In this document: positions 1-9,322 of the stretch, one piece after another | Layout: each line of letters begins with the position of its first letter | Position numbering within the stretch: position 1 is the first letter of the stretch | Assembly: GCA_019217005.1 (NCBI GenBank) | Contig: JAHBNG010000006.1 | Coordinates: 196,187-260,186, forward strand | Direction of reading: 5' to 3' | Origin: Chloroflexi bacterium TSY | GTDB taxonomy: Bacteria; Chloroflexota; Anaerolineae; Caldilineales; Caldilineaceae | Length of the DNA: 64,000 nt | Notes under the pieces: generated by a model | Told to the model about the DNA's origin: nothing | The model's input: only the letters and a program-made list of their open reading frames with translations | Database searches by the model: none | Position numbers and translations under genes: made by a program

Positions 1-2
1 CG

Positions 3-368
3 CTAGCAGAAATCTCTGCTGCACAAGTAAGTGCAACGCTTGAAATCGAAGGTGTGAGCTTTAATTCGTTGCTACAAGGTGAAAATCAACTCGATCGTGA
101 AGCGATCTATTGGCACTATCCACACTATGGCAACCAAGGAGGAACACCAGGCTCCTCGGTGCGTGCGGGTGATCATAAGTTGATCGAATTTTTTGAGGAG
201 AGTAACCTGGAACTCTACAATCTGCGCGAGGACATTGGTGAAACGGAGAATCTTGCAGAAAAAGAGCCCGAGATAACAGTCCGACTTCATCGAATGTTGC
301 AAAGGTGGCGCGAAAGCGTTGAAGCCAAGTTTCCTGAGATCAATCCAGATTTTGTGCCTTGGCAGTGA
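3..368 (+). CDS. Sulfatase (arylsulfatase A-like), C-terminal end, cut by window edge
   Basis: The frame is open from base 3 and runs off the left edge, so only about 121 C-terminal residues are present. The sequence YWHYPHYGNQGG followed by VRAGDHKLIEFFE and LELYNLREDIGETENLA is the usual tail of type I sulfatases (DUF4976-like C-terminal region), where the enzyme ends in a statement of the form LYNL..D..E..NLA. The catalytic Cys/Ser formylglycine site lies outside the window. By family knowledge it would hydrolyse sulfate esters, often on polysaccharides. A GTG at 54 lies inside this frame and is not the start. The stop codon sits at the edge of a TTGGT-rich palindromic repeat. Confidence 0.85.
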   Translation, partial: LAEISAAQVSATLEIEGVSFNSLLQGENQLDREAIYWHYPHYGNQGGTPGSSVRAGDHKLIEFFEESNLELYNLREDIGETENLAEKEPEITVRLHRMLQRWRESVEAKFPEINPDFVPWQ

Positions 369-495
369 TTGGTGATTGGTAGCTGGTGATTGGTGGCTAG
401 CAGCCGGTGATTGGTAGCTAGAGATTCCTACTCTGGCCGTCAACAACCAGCTACCAACAACCAGTAACCAGCTACCAGCTACCAATCACCAGTAA
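365..495. repeat. Imperfect palindrome of TTGGT-rich units after sulfatase stop
   Basis: The left half repeats units such as GGTGATTGGTAGCTGGTGAT; the right half (about 440-492) carries their complements (ACCAGCTACCAACAACCAG and similar), so the whole can fold as a long imperfect stem-loop. Related ACCAGCTACC units recur at about 5395-5445. It resembles REP-like intergenic repeats and could act as a transcription terminator between the sulfatase and the next gene. It is not coding. Confidence 0.6.
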
Positions 496-520
496 TTACA
501 CATGTACCTTAGTCTCTGAT

Positions 521-1519
521 ATGATCACTTTGATAATCGCCGCTCTTGTCGTTATCATTGCTTCGGGTGTTTGTTCTGGCACTGAGGCTGCGCTCTTTTC
601 GATCTCCACAGTAAAAGTGCGGCAGTTGGCTCAATCCAATTCTCCTGCAGCGCAAGCGCTTCTTGCCATTCAAGAAGACATGACGCGGCCCATTGCCACA
701 ATCGTAGTCTTGACCAACATCTCGAATATTGTGGGCAGCATCGCCGTCGGAAATCTAGCAAGTTCGGTCTTGGGTAGCCAGTGGCTGGGATTGTTTTCGG
801 GCATTCTAACTTTTTTGATCATTATCTTCTCGGAGATCATCCCGAAAACATTGGGCGAACGTCATGCAGACCGGGTTGCACTGTTGACTGCTCGACCGGT
901 CAACACATTGACGTGGCTTTTATCACCAGTGGTTTGGTTGCTCGAGAAGGTAACATCTCCCTTTACATATGGTGAATCTCCACTCACAACCAATGAATCT
1001 GAGATTCGACTTCTGGCTCAAATTGGTCGGCATGAAGGCGTAATCGAGTCAGATGAATCGGAAATGATCGAACGCGTCTTTCATTTAAAGGATGTCACGG
1101 CGGCCGATATTATGACGCCTCGGGTCAATATGACCTATCTAGATGGACAGAAAACATTAACCGAAGTATTGAATGACGTTCAAGATTCTCAACACACGCG
1201 GATTGTGATCATTGATGACAATCGAGATAATGTGACGGGGCTTGTTTTGAAAGCTGAAATTCTTCAAGGACTGGTCGACGGGCAAGCTGATCGACCTGTG
1301 AAAGAGTTACAGCGCGATGTCCATTTTGTGCCAGAGACAGCGCAAGCTGATATGCTTTTGACCGATTTTCAACGTTCAAAACAACACCTCTACATTGTTC
1401 AAGATGAATTTGGTGGGGTGTCAGGTGTGGTTACGTTGGAGGATGTGCTTGAGGTTCTGATTGGCGAAATTGTGGACGAGACCGATAAGGATGTAGATCT
1501 TAGGACGCGGATTGAGTAG
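521..1519 (+). CDS. CNNM/DUF21 and CBS-pair membrane protein (HlyC/CorC-like)
   Basis: A 332-residue membrane protein. Residues 1-150 form the DUF21/CNNM transporter domain with about four hydrophobic segments and conserved phrases SGTEAALFSIS, TNISNIVGS and IIFSEIIPKTLGE. Residues 185-315 are two CBS domains (VTAADIMTPRVNMTYLD and FGGVSGVVTLEDVLEVLIGEIVDE). The family is linked to magnesium/cobalt transport or efflux in the cytoplasmic membrane. It stops straight after the CBS pair and lacks the C-terminal CorC/HlyC domain found in many longer relatives, but this short form is common. No strong Shine-Dalgarno is seen before the ATG at 521. Confidence 0.88.
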   Translation: MITLIIAALVVIIASGVCSGTEAALFSISTVKVRQLAQSNSPAAQALLAIQEDMTRPIATIVVLTNISNIVGSIAVGNLASSVLGSQWLGLFSGILTFLIIIFSEIIPKTLGERHADRVALLTARPVNTLTWLLSPVVWLLEKVTSPFTYGESPLTTNESEIRLLAQIGRHEGVIESDESEMIERVFHLKDVTAADIMTPRVNMTYLDGQKTLTEVLNDVQDSQHTRIVIIDDNRDNVTGLVLKAEILQGLVDGQADRPVKELQRDVHFVPETAQADMLLTDFQRSKQHLYIVQDEFGGVSGVVTLEDVLEVLIGEIVDETDKDVDLRTRIE

Positions 1520-1577
1520 CGAATGGGACTACATCTGCATCCGCGTCTGAATCAGTTTAATTCGCTCCAAAATCCAT

Positions 1578-2642
1578 TCATAATCTTTGCACAATTGCCT
1601 GTGCGAATTCTGCCGTTGTTGCATTTCCTCTGAGATCGGGTGTTGCGACACCAGCTGCTAAGGTTGCCTCAATCGCCTCATTAACCCGATTTGCCAACTT
1701 AGATAGGGCCTCGTCGCCATGTCTCTGGCTCAACCACTCAAAGAGCATCGTGGCCGAATGTAAAACACCCACCGGATTGGCGATGCCTTGCCCGGCAATG
1801 TCTGGTGCAGCCCCGTGAACTGCTTGAGCCATTGCATGATGATCACCAGCATTGAGCGAGCTGCCGAGCCCCAAACTACCCATTAACTCGGCAGTCAGAT
1901 CGGATAAAATGTCTCCAAACATGTTCGTTGCAATAATTACATCGAATTCTTGCGGGTGACGAACAAGTAATGCTGCCATCGCATCAATATGATAATCGTC
2001 TACTTTAAGATTTGCATATTGTGCAGCAACTTCGCGGCACGTTTCAAGTAGCAAGCCATGCGCAACCTTAATGACATTGGCCTTATGCACAATGGTCACA
2101 TGCTTGGTGCGTCCCTGAGCAAGGCGACAAGCTGTGTGCGCGATCCGCTCGATGGCTTGCCGAGTGAAGACACCAGTCACGAGCGCGACATCCGGCGTTG
2201 GCATAAATTCTCCAATACCCCTGTGCATGTTGCGATCGGCGTAAAAGCCTTCAGTGTTTTCACGGGCAATGACCAAATCCATCTTATCCACAAGGCTCTG
2301 GACATGTGGAAGCGTCCGTGCAGGACGGATGTTTGCGTAAAGGTCAAAATGAATACGCAAATGGGAACTGGGACTGACTTGATTCTGAAATTCTGGTGGA
2401 TAAGAAACGGAATCGTGAGGGCCGAGAATCCATCCGTGGCAGGTGGTCAAGGCATCGACAGTTGATTCCAGAATGGGACTACCTGTACTTTGGATCGCTG
2501 ATAGGCCGATGGGCAACCAAAGCCATTCCACGTCGATCGATGGTGTTGTGTCCACAGCCGTTTGGAGTAGCGGAATGATTGCTTTGACAACTTCTGGACC
2601 GATTCCATCACCGGGAAGAACACCAATTTTATAATGAGTCAT
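1578..2642 (-). CDS. Isocitrate/isopropylmalate dehydrogenase family (IPMDH or tartrate dehydrogenase-like)
   Basis: 354 residues, a normal length for the family. The N-terminus YKIGVLPGDGIGPEVVKA is the NAD-binding entry motif, ARENTEGFYADRN is the substrate-loop motif, and NMFGDILSDLTAELMGSLGL is the family signature with the metal-binding Asp residues. It catalyses NAD(P)-dependent oxidative decarboxylation of a 2-hydroxy acid. The ENTEG loop is compatible with isocitrate, tartrate or isopropylmalate, so the substrate is open. The ATG at 2642 is chosen over an upstream codon at 2675 because the family starts at this point. It follows the PhyH gene by 8 bp on the same strand, so the two are probably co-transcribed. 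Confidence 0.85.
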   Translation of the reverse strand: MTHYKIGVLPGDGIGPEVVKAIIPLLQTAVDTTPSIDVEWLWLPIGLSAIQSTGSPILESTVDALTTCHGWILGPHDSVSYPPEFQNQVSPSSHLRIHFDLYANIRPARTLPHVQSLVDKMDLVIARENTEGFYADRNMHRGIGEFMPTPDVALVTGVFTRQAIERIAHTACRLAQGRTKHVTIVHKANVIKVAHGLLLETCREVAAQYANLKVDDYHIDAMAALLVRHPQEFDVIIATNMFGDILSDLTAELMGSLGLGSSLNAGDHHAMAQAVHGAAPDIAGQGIANPVGVLHSATMLFEWLSQRHGDEALSKLANRVNEAIEATLAAGVATPDLRGNATTAEFAQAIVQRL

Positions 2643-2650
2643 TGTTCTAT

Positions 2651-3361
2651 TTATGCCGGGCGCAGGACTTTCCACTGCTGGCCGTTACCGCCCATGACAG
2701 TGGCTTCTTGGTAAGAGACGATGAAGGCACGACGACGTACATCTGTTTTGTTCCCTTCGGATGCATGCCAGAGGAGAGCGCTAAAGAGTACGACAGAGCC
2801 AGCTGCAACCTCACAAAAAACGCGCTCGGTGAGATCGATTTTGGTGTCGATGCCCAGATTACAAGTACCGCCTTTTTTGGGACTGTATGGCTGTAGACCC
2901 CGTTTGTGACTGCTAGGAATGATCTGGAGACAGCCTTGATCGATAGTTGTGTCTTGAAGCGGTATCCAAACTGACATGCGCGTTTTGCTCTGAGATTTCT
3001 GCGTGTAGTAGGCGTCATCCTGATGCCAATGACAGATGTCGGTCGTGTAAGGCTCTTTAGAGACCATCTTGGCTGAGTAAATCGCAATGCCGGGATGGAC
3101 GATCTCCTGGACCAAATCGAGAAGTCGCGTGTCGGCACAGATGTTGCGTGTCAGTGGAGAAGCCAACCCAAGGCTCATGATCCAACCGCTTTTGGTTTCG
3201 TGACGATCGCTGGTTGTGCGTTTGGCCCGTTTCTCCTCCAAAATGCGATCTAGCTCCTGGTTGATGACCGCTAACTCGCTGCGTGGAAAGATGGCTGGTG
3301 CGACGGTATAGCCATATTTATGGTAGTGTTCAAGCTGGTCAGATGTTAAGTGGGTTGTCAT
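2651..3361 (-). CDS. PhyH-family Fe(II)/2-oxoglutarate dioxygenase
   Basis: 236 residues. The metal triad is visible as HWHQDDAYY (His and Asp, about residue 125) and LLWHASEGN (distal His, about 205), followed by RRAFIVSYQEA with the Arg that binds 2-oxoglutarate. Such enzymes hydroxylate small molecules; the substrate cannot be read from sequence. The ATG at 3361 is preferred to 3379 because a purine tract (AAGAGGAAGAGGAAA) lies just before it. It heads a two-gene minus-strand unit with the downstream dehydrogenase. A second PhyH gene lies at 40325. Confidence 0.85.
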   Translation of the reverse strand: MTTHLTSDQLEHYHKYGYTVAPAIFPRSELAVINQELDRILEEKRAKRTTSDRHETKSGWIMSLGLASPLTRNICADTRLLDLVQEIVHPGIAIYSAKMVSKEPYTTDICHWHQDDAYYTQKSQSKTRMSVWIPLQDTTIDQGCLQIIPSSHKRGLQPYSPKKGGTCNLGIDTKIDLTERVFCEVAAGSVVLFSALLWHASEGNKTDVRRRAFIVSYQEATVMGGNGQQWKVLRPA

Positions 3362-3639
3362 TTTCCTCTTCCTCTTCATGCAATAGAGCGCAAATAGGGC
3401 GCTGGATCTCCGAACAGGAAAGTGAGTTGATTCGTAGATTATTTTAATATGATATCACAGTTGATGCACATTCCCCATTCAGGTGCATGGAATAGAGTGT
3501 TCGGTTCGTTCGCGCCCTCATTTGGCCCGCAGTTCTCCTGGAGCAGCGGACGCAGGTGGGTGCAATGTAACCGAATTTCTAGAGCTATCGAGGTTATTGA
3601 ACAATAAACCTAACCCGCAGCCACGACCAAAATCCTTGG

Positions 3640-3668
3640 TTGTCAAAAGAGTCCTGCTTGTATATACT
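3640..3668 (+). promoter_or_regulatory. Predicted sigma-70 promoter for the DUF1800 operon
   Basis: TTGTCA at 3640-3645, a 17-bp spacer and TATACT at 3663-3668, about 130 bp before the DUF1800 start. The 437-bp gap between the divergent PhyH and DUF1800 genes (3362-3798) holds this promoter and nothing else convincing; the open frame over it has no family features. Confidence 0.5.
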
Positions 3669-3798
3669 TATAAAGCCTGTCTGCAATCAGAGATTGCGAA
3701 TGAGTCGTCTAGCTCCCTGATGGCGACCATCTTCCAACGACAGAACGATCCAACAGCCGTACAGCACATCAGCAGCATTTTGGACACAGGAGGACAGA

Positions 3799-5188
3799 AT
3801 GTCAGACCAAGATATTGGCCTTATGGCTCATCTGCTGCGTCGAGCAGGGTTTGGCGCGACGAGGAGCGAGCTCGAAGCCTATGTCAAACAAGGGTATGAT
3901 CAAGTTGTTGAGGATCTAGTGGAACCGGAGCGCTGCACACCACTGGACGAAGATATTTTGCAGCGTTACTTTGGCGGAGAGGCCCCCCAAATCTATGTGG
4001 GAACCTGGCTCTACCGCATGATCAACTGCCAGCGTCCGCTGGAAGAGAAGATGGCGCTCTTTTGCCACAGGACACGGCAAGAATCAACACGTGCTGGCTT
4101 CATGCAACCAGATCGATCTATTCCGGCGTATAGGCATGACCAACATGCGCAAGATTTTGTTAGAGCTATCCAAAGATCCGGCAATGATCTTCTGGCTGGA
4201 TAACAACGAGAATCGTAAGGGAGAACCCAACGAGAACTATGGACGCGAGCTACTAGAGCTCTTCTCCATGGGTGTGGGAAACTACTCCGAGGATGATATC
4301 AAGAACTGTGCTCGTGCTTTTACAGGGTGGACCTTTGCCCAGCCAGTCCCCCTTTACCCTCACGGCTACTATAATCCCCACTTTATCTTTTTGCCCGATG
4401 ACCATGATGATGGCGAGAAGACCTTTCTGGGAGAGACCGGAAATTTCAATGGCGATGAGATCATCGACATCATTGTGAAGCAACCGGCTACGGCCAAATT
4501 TGTGGCGCGCCATCTCTACAACTTTTTCGTGGCCGACGAACCACAGGTTCCTTCCTGGAACGTAACGCCGCCCCAAGATCCAGAAGCAATCGAAACGCTC
4601 TCCAATGCCTATCTAGAGTCCAACGGCGACATGCGCCATATTCTGCGCATGCTCTTCACCAGCGACTTCTTCAAAGCCGCTCAATTCAAAAAAGTGAAAA
4701 GCCCCACGGAACTGGTGACTGGCATCTTAAAACTCATTGGCACCTATCGCACGCCAGAACCAGGCATGCCGCGCTATGCTGCCGCCACGAAGTTGATGGG
4801 TCAAGAGCTACTCAACCCGCCCACAGTGGAAGGCTGGCACACTGGACCCGAGTGGATCGATGGTGGAATGCTCACTGAGAGGGTGAACTTTGCAGTGAGC
4901 GAAGTAGGCGACGCCACCAAACCGGGCATCCAGAACATCATTCAGCGGTTGCAAGCCGAAGGAGAGAGTCTTGCCCCAGAACAATTTGTGGACAAATGCC
5001 TGGATCTAGCCGGCCCGTTGATCTTGGGAGAGTCGACGCGTGACTATTTGGTCCGTTTTGCCCAAACCGGCGGGAACCTCGTTTTCAACAAAAACGGCTC
5101 GTCGAACGGAACATCTGACGAAAGTACAGATCGCATTGTGCGCATGCTACAACTGATTGTTGCCTCACGCGAGTACCAGTTCGCCTAG
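3799..5188 (+). pseudogene. DUF1800 protein, one frameshift
   Basis: A strong ribosome site (AGGAGG, 5 bp before ATG) starts MSDQDIGLMAHLLRRAGFGAT, the typical DUF1800 N-terminus. The frame changes near 4055-4065: the first part reads PLEEKMALFCH, while the family text resumes in the next frame as FATGHGKNQH, then NENYGRELLELFSMGVGNYSEDDI, ARAFTGW and PTVEGWHTG. The motif MALFWHGxFATG is partly missing. A roughly 14-bp loss between repeats of CTCTTT would explain it. Restored length is about 465 residues, normal for the family. DUF1800 proteins are of unknown function and usually lie beside a DUF1501 gene, as here. The gene may be broken or the break may be an assembly error. Confidence 0.82.
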
Positions 5189-5394
5189 CCAACAGCATGG
5201 ACAGTTATTGGTCTTTTGATTGGTCGTCGGACCGACCAAGAATAAAGCTGTCTGTCAATTGCTATCTAATCTATACGATGGAGCAAGCCATTCTTCGCAA
5301 GGCTCGAACGAATTTCTCCATGATCATAGTCATTCGTATCGAGCCATCTAGCAGGGCAAATGACGGCTCAGAATAGCCCAAATCTTCATTGCAG

Positions 5395-5445
5395 ACTAGA
5401 CAACCAATAACCAGCTACCAAGAACTAGCTACCAACCAAAGGAAC
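5395..5445. repeat. ACCAGCTACC-type repeat upstream of DUF1501 gene
   Basis: CCAATAACCAGCTACC and CTAGCTACCAACCAAAGG repeat the units of the palindrome at 365-495. A matching complement-type stretch (TTATTGGTCTTTTGATTGG) lies at about 5204-5222. The rest of the 5189-5451 gap shows no gene. Confidence 0.4.
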
Positions 5446-5451
5446 CAAATC

Positions 5452-6591
5452 ATGTCAACCAAAAAAGACCCCATTCTTGTCGTTGTGCAGCTCACCGGCG
5501 GCAACGACTTTATGAATACAATTGTACCTTACACCAATGGCATCTATTATGACTCTCGCCCCGTGGTTGGTCTCAAAGAAGATGAAGTCCTGCCAATTCA
5601 CGATACGTTGGCATGGAACCCCCATGCTGGGGTCTTAAAAGAAATGTATGATTCCGGCGATGTTGCAGTGGTTCAGGGAATTGGCTACCCCGATTCCAAT
5701 CGCTCTCATTTCCGGGCCATGGATATTTGGCACACCTGTGAACCACTGAAGATTGGCACCGAAGGCTGGGTGGGTCGCGTGATTCGCGAACTGGATCCCC
5801 AAGGTCACAACGTCCTTACGGGTGTCAGTGTTGGCAAGGGGCTTCCCAGGGCGATGGCCGTACCAGGCGTCGCTGTGACTTCCTTCGATAACCTGGACAC
5901 CTACGGCCTGATGACTAGCATTGATGATGAGCGTCAGCGCACCAAGGCCCTTGAAATATTCAAGGGCATGTATAGCCATGAAATTGGGACCAGCATCGTC
6001 ATGGACTATCTTTCGCATACCGGCCTGAACGTGATGGCGGGCGCGGATGAGCTTCAGAAGGCCAAAACGCTCTATAACTCGACCGTGGAATATGGTGATA
6101 ATCCCATCGCCCAAAGCCTACGAGACGTGGCGCGGGTCCACTTAGCGGGTCTCGGCACGCGGGTCTTCTATGCACAACATGGTGGCTACGACAATCATGC
6201 CAACGAAGTCCCCGCCCATCCCAAACTGTTACAAGATCTGACCGGTGCCATTTCAGCCTTCTTCCAGGATCTACGCGCCCACAATGCCTCGTCTGAAGTG
6301 ACCATGCTGGTCTTCACAGAGTTTGGTCGTCGCATCCGCGACAATGCCAGCGGCACGGATCATGGCACAGGTGGCGGTGCATTCATCATTGGTGATCACG
6401 TCAAAGGCGGTCTCTATGCAGAGTACCCATCGCTCGATCCTTCACGCTGGGTCCACGGCGAAGACTTGGAACACACAATCGACTTCCGCGGCATCTATGG
6501 CACCGTATTGGAACAGTGGATGGGCATCGATCCCACCGACATCGTGGGCGGTCAATTTGAACAGATCCAACCATATGAAACTGCGCGATAG
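5452..6591 (+). CDS. DUF1501 family protein
   Basis: 379 residues. Family landmarks are VVVQLTGGNDFMNTIVPY (N-terminus), DSNRSHFRAMDIWHT, YAQHGGYDNHANEV and MLVFTEFGRRIRDN followed by GTDHGTGGGAF. These give the His/Asp pattern of an alkaline-phosphatase-like fold, though no reaction is established for the family. No Tat or Sec signal is seen, unlike many planctomycete homologues. The ATG at 5452 is chosen because the family begins here; the preceding codons lie in repeat DNA. It is the middle gene of DUF1800-DUF1501-NHL, and the next gene starts 9 bp later. Confidence 0.88.
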   Translation: MSTKKDPILVVVQLTGGNDFMNTIVPYTNGIYYDSRPVVGLKEDEVLPIHDTLAWNPHAGVLKEMYDSGDVAVVQGIGYPDSNRSHFRAMDIWHTCEPLKIGTEGWVGRVIRELDPQGHNVLTGVSVGKGLPRAMAVPGVAVTSFDNLDTYGLMTSIDDERQRTKALEIFKGMYSHEIGTSIVMDYLSHTGLNVMAGADELQKAKTLYNSTVEYGDNPIAQSLRDVARVHLAGLGTRVFYAQHGGYDNHANEVPAHPKLLQDLTGAISAFFQDLRAHNASSEVTMLVFTEFGRRIRDNASGTDHGTGGGAFIIGDHVKGGLYAEYPSLDPSRWVHGEDLEHTIDFRGIYGTVLEQWMGIDPTDIVGGQFEQIQPYETAR

Positions 6592-6599
6592 GGAGGTGA

Positions 6600-7616
6600 A
6601 TGATGGCTAGACCATATGGACTCTTACGGGCTGGGTACCCTTTCCACAAAACGCTCGGCATGAGACGTCTCACAAATTTTCCGATTGATGTTGCGCTCGG
6701 ACAAGAGGATCGCATCTATGTACTGTGTCGCAACGAAGGGGCGGCAATGATTCGTCGCTATAGTACAGAAGACAAAGATCTGGGGGTCATTAGTGGATAT
6801 GGCAAAGAGCCTGGCCAACTGACCTGGCCCGTTTCGATCATTGCCGACAGTCAAGAGAATCTCTACGTCTCAGACGAGGCGTTACATCGGATCTCTGCTT
6901 TTGACAAGGATGGTAAATTTCTCAGTAGTTGGGGCGAACAGGGCAGCAGCAATGGGCATTTGAATGGACCGGCTGGCATTGCCTTCGACGCCGATGAAAA
7001 TATCTATGTGGCGGATTCGCTCAACCACCGCGTGCAGAAGTTCACCAAAGATGGTCAGTTTCTCACCAAGTGGGGTGGCCAAGGTGATAGCGAGGGTAAG
7101 TTAAACATGCCGTGGGGCATCGCTGCTGATGAGCTAGGTGATGTCTACGTTGCTGACTGGCGCAACGATCGGATCCAGAAGTTCACGGCGAATGGTGAGT
7201 TTCTCTTCGCCTTTGGCAAATCTGGCAGCGGTAATGGTGAATTTAACCGGCCCAGCGGCGTGACGGTGGACCAACATGGCGACATTTATGTAGCCGACTG
7301 GGGCAACAATCGCATCCAACTCTTCAACTCCGAAGGACGCTACGTACAGAAATTCATGGGCGATGCGACTCTCTCCAACGTAGCGATCGATTATATGATG
7401 ACCAACGCGGGTCCCAATCGACTGCGAGACATGGCGGACTTGGAGGTTCAGAAATATTTGCGCCATCCCAAATCGGTGACCGTGAGCGATGATGGGCTAA
7501 TGTATGTACCCGATAATGGCTCATATCGGGTGCAGGTCTATCAAAAGCAGGCTGTTCCACTCACTGAGCAGCAGTTTGGGCCGCCGCGGCGTGCGCCGTC
7601 GTTGCATCAGGAGTAG
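6600..7616 (+). CDS. NHL-repeat beta-propeller protein
   Basis: 338 residues made of about six NHL repeats (for example FDADENIYVADSLNHRVQKF, DELGDVYVADWRNDRIQKF and DQHGDIYVADWGNNRIQLF). Such propellers are binding or scaffold domains; some members are lyases of the PAL type, but nothing here proves a reaction. GGGAGGTG overlaps the end of the DUF1501 gene and serves the ATG at 6600 or 6603. It has no signal peptide. It ends the operon. Confidence 0.85.
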   Translation: MMARPYGLLRAGYPFHKTLGMRRLTNFPIDVALGQEDRIYVLCRNEGAAMIRRYSTEDKDLGVISGYGKEPGQLTWPVSIIADSQENLYVSDEALHRISAFDKDGKFLSSWGEQGSSNGHLNGPAGIAFDADENIYVADSLNHRVQKFTKDGQFLTKWGGQGDSEGKLNMPWGIAADELGDVYVADWRNDRIQKFTANGEFLFAFGKSGSGNGEFNRPSGVTVDQHGDIYVADWGNNRIQLFNSEGRYVQKFMGDATLSNVAIDYMMTNAGPNRLRDMADLEVQKYLRHPKSVTVSDDGLMYVPDNGSYRVQVYQKQAVPLTEQQFGPPRRAPSLHQE

Positions 7617-7660
7617 ACTAGAAGGAGCGTCTTGGTGTCGAATACGACAGCGGGATTAGG

Positions 7661-7740
7661 GAGTGTGTCCCAAAGTGTGTAAATGCAGCCGACTCTCTGA
7701 CTGAGCAGCGTCCATTTACACACTTTGTGGTACACACTCG
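7661..7740. repeat. 80-bp palindromic miniature element, copy A
   Basis: Left end GAGTGTGTCCCAAAGTGTGT and right end, read in complement, CGAGTGTGTACCACAAAGTG form near-matching inverted ends around a short core. Copies B (57619-57694) and C (21375-21454) have the same design. No coding capacity. Confidence 0.65.
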
Positions 7741-7823
7741 AGGATTACGATAGAAATGGATATTGAACCATGAAGGGATTGAAGGAATTGAAGAAGAGGA
7801 AGACGATCCTTCAATTTCTTCAT

Positions 7824-9243
7824 AACTCGATAGTTGTATTTTGAGCAGGTGCCAGATTTGACAAAGTCAAATTAAGCAGAGCAGACCTGCCGTTTGGCGA
7901 AAAGGGTAGCGAAGACCTCCGCAATCTCCTGTCCGTCATTCAAGGCATCATGAGCCGTCAAGATGAGATCTTGAATCAGTGACTGAGTTTGCTGCCGGGT
8001 AGCCTCACCAAGGGATTTGCTGGGCGAGAATTGAGTTTTAGCCAATGATGGTCCCAAACAATCAAGGTGCAAGAGAGAATAAGCCACGAAGACCAGAGAC
8101 CAATGTTTTTGAAAGGCGTGGGCAGTTCGCATGCAATATTCATCAAGACCAAGCAGTTGTTTACCATCCTGATAAACCGTCTCGATAGGCCAACGAAGCA
8201 GGTAAATCGAGAGAATGCGTTTGGCATTACAGTCGGTGCGATTGGTCACTAAAACGGCATAATTGTCTTGCAATTCAGGATTCTCTTTGACTTTAATATG
8301 TGGCCCCTCGAAAGTTATCGGCTGACCATCTTCATCCCGCAAACGAAAACTATTTGTCTCCAGATTGCGATTGCACTTCAAGATGCTGATCCAATCTTTA
8401 TTCAGACGATCGAGTACAGCTAGAAAATCTGGAGCGAGATACCAACCATCGAAGAGAGCCCAACCAAAGATAAGGGTTCGTTCAACAGCTTTTTCAACCA
8501 GTTCACTGGCAATGGTTATCTTGGTCTTAAACGCTTCGTCTCGCTCTCGAAAGGCGGGGTCAGTTAATAGGTGGCTATCCACTCGTTTATGAAAAGCGGT
8601 TCGTTCTTTCTTTTTCTTGGGAATCTCGGTCACTGGGAAATGTTTTTCCACAAATGCTTCCCAGTCGGTAAACTCTTCGTACCGTCGGTAGATACTTGCA
8701 TCGACCGGAAAACGGATAGCGCCACTGACATAGTGACTTGTGACTAAGTTATGAGCCAGTGGATGCTGACCATTGCTATGATTGTAGTGGGTGTCGATAT
8801 ACTCGAACAGACTTCCCACATGTTCACATAGTGTATCGTCAATCGCTAATACCGATTCTGACTCTGAACGTTGGTATTGTGCTGTCTCTGACTATACGCT
8901 CATCATTGAGTTTTTTCGGCTCGCCAAGGAGCTTCACTCAGATACCGTGATACATTCGTCTTATCTGCACTATCTAGAATGCAACGGGCAATATTTGCCA
9001 TGCTTTTGTTGTCCAAGACCATCAGACCCGTCAGATAGTTTTCAAAGTGGCGAAACTGTTTACGATTGGCAAATACTGAACGAAAGGTTTCGCTATGCTC
9101 CTTGACCAGTGGCGCTACATTTACTATCGGCAATTGCATCTTGATGGCTCCTTTTCTGCACTTTTTTCTTGATGCAATCTATTGAGATGACTTTTGTCTC
9201 TTTTGTCAAAATTGGAAAACCTTCATTTCACAACTATCGAGTT
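7824..9243 (-). mobile_element. Insertion sequence, about 1420 bp, with broken transposase
   Basis: Inverted ends AACTCGATAGTTGT (7824-7837) and its complement (9230-9243) bracket one transposase gene. CAT occurs directly outside both ends and may be a short target duplication. The element lies downstream of the NHL operon and is intergenic. Confidence 0.7.
7872..9139 (-). pseudogene. DDE transposase (IS701/IS4-like), frameshifted
   Basis: The N-terminal part (9139-8903) reads MQLPIVNVAPLVKEHSETF and FENYLTGLMVLDNKSMANI, then breaks near the phrase LSEAPWRAEK. Fragments of the middle (LNDERIVRDS, then RSESESVLAIDDTLCEHVG) appear in other frames, so at least two indels lie between 8825 and 8925. 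The large C-terminal part (8819-7872) carries LIFGWALFDGWYLAP and LLRWPIETVYQDGKQLLGLDEY, the last with the catalytic Glu. Family level is uncertain, but a DDE transposase is clear. Confidence 0.8.
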
Positions 9244-9322
9244 CATAATAAGTATTTCCATTCTTTGTTAAACACATGAGACTATACGTCAAGTCGCAGC
9301 GTTAAATGCCGTTAGAAACCCC

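Noticed and set aside
2058..2465. 135-codon plus-strand frame
   Set aside because: Antisense to the isopropylmalate/isocitrate dehydrogenase gene with intact signature motifs.
3483..3899. 138-codon plus-strand frame before and over the DUF1800 start
   Set aside because: It overlaps the predicted promoter and the clear DUF1800 N-terminus, has no ribosome site and no family features.
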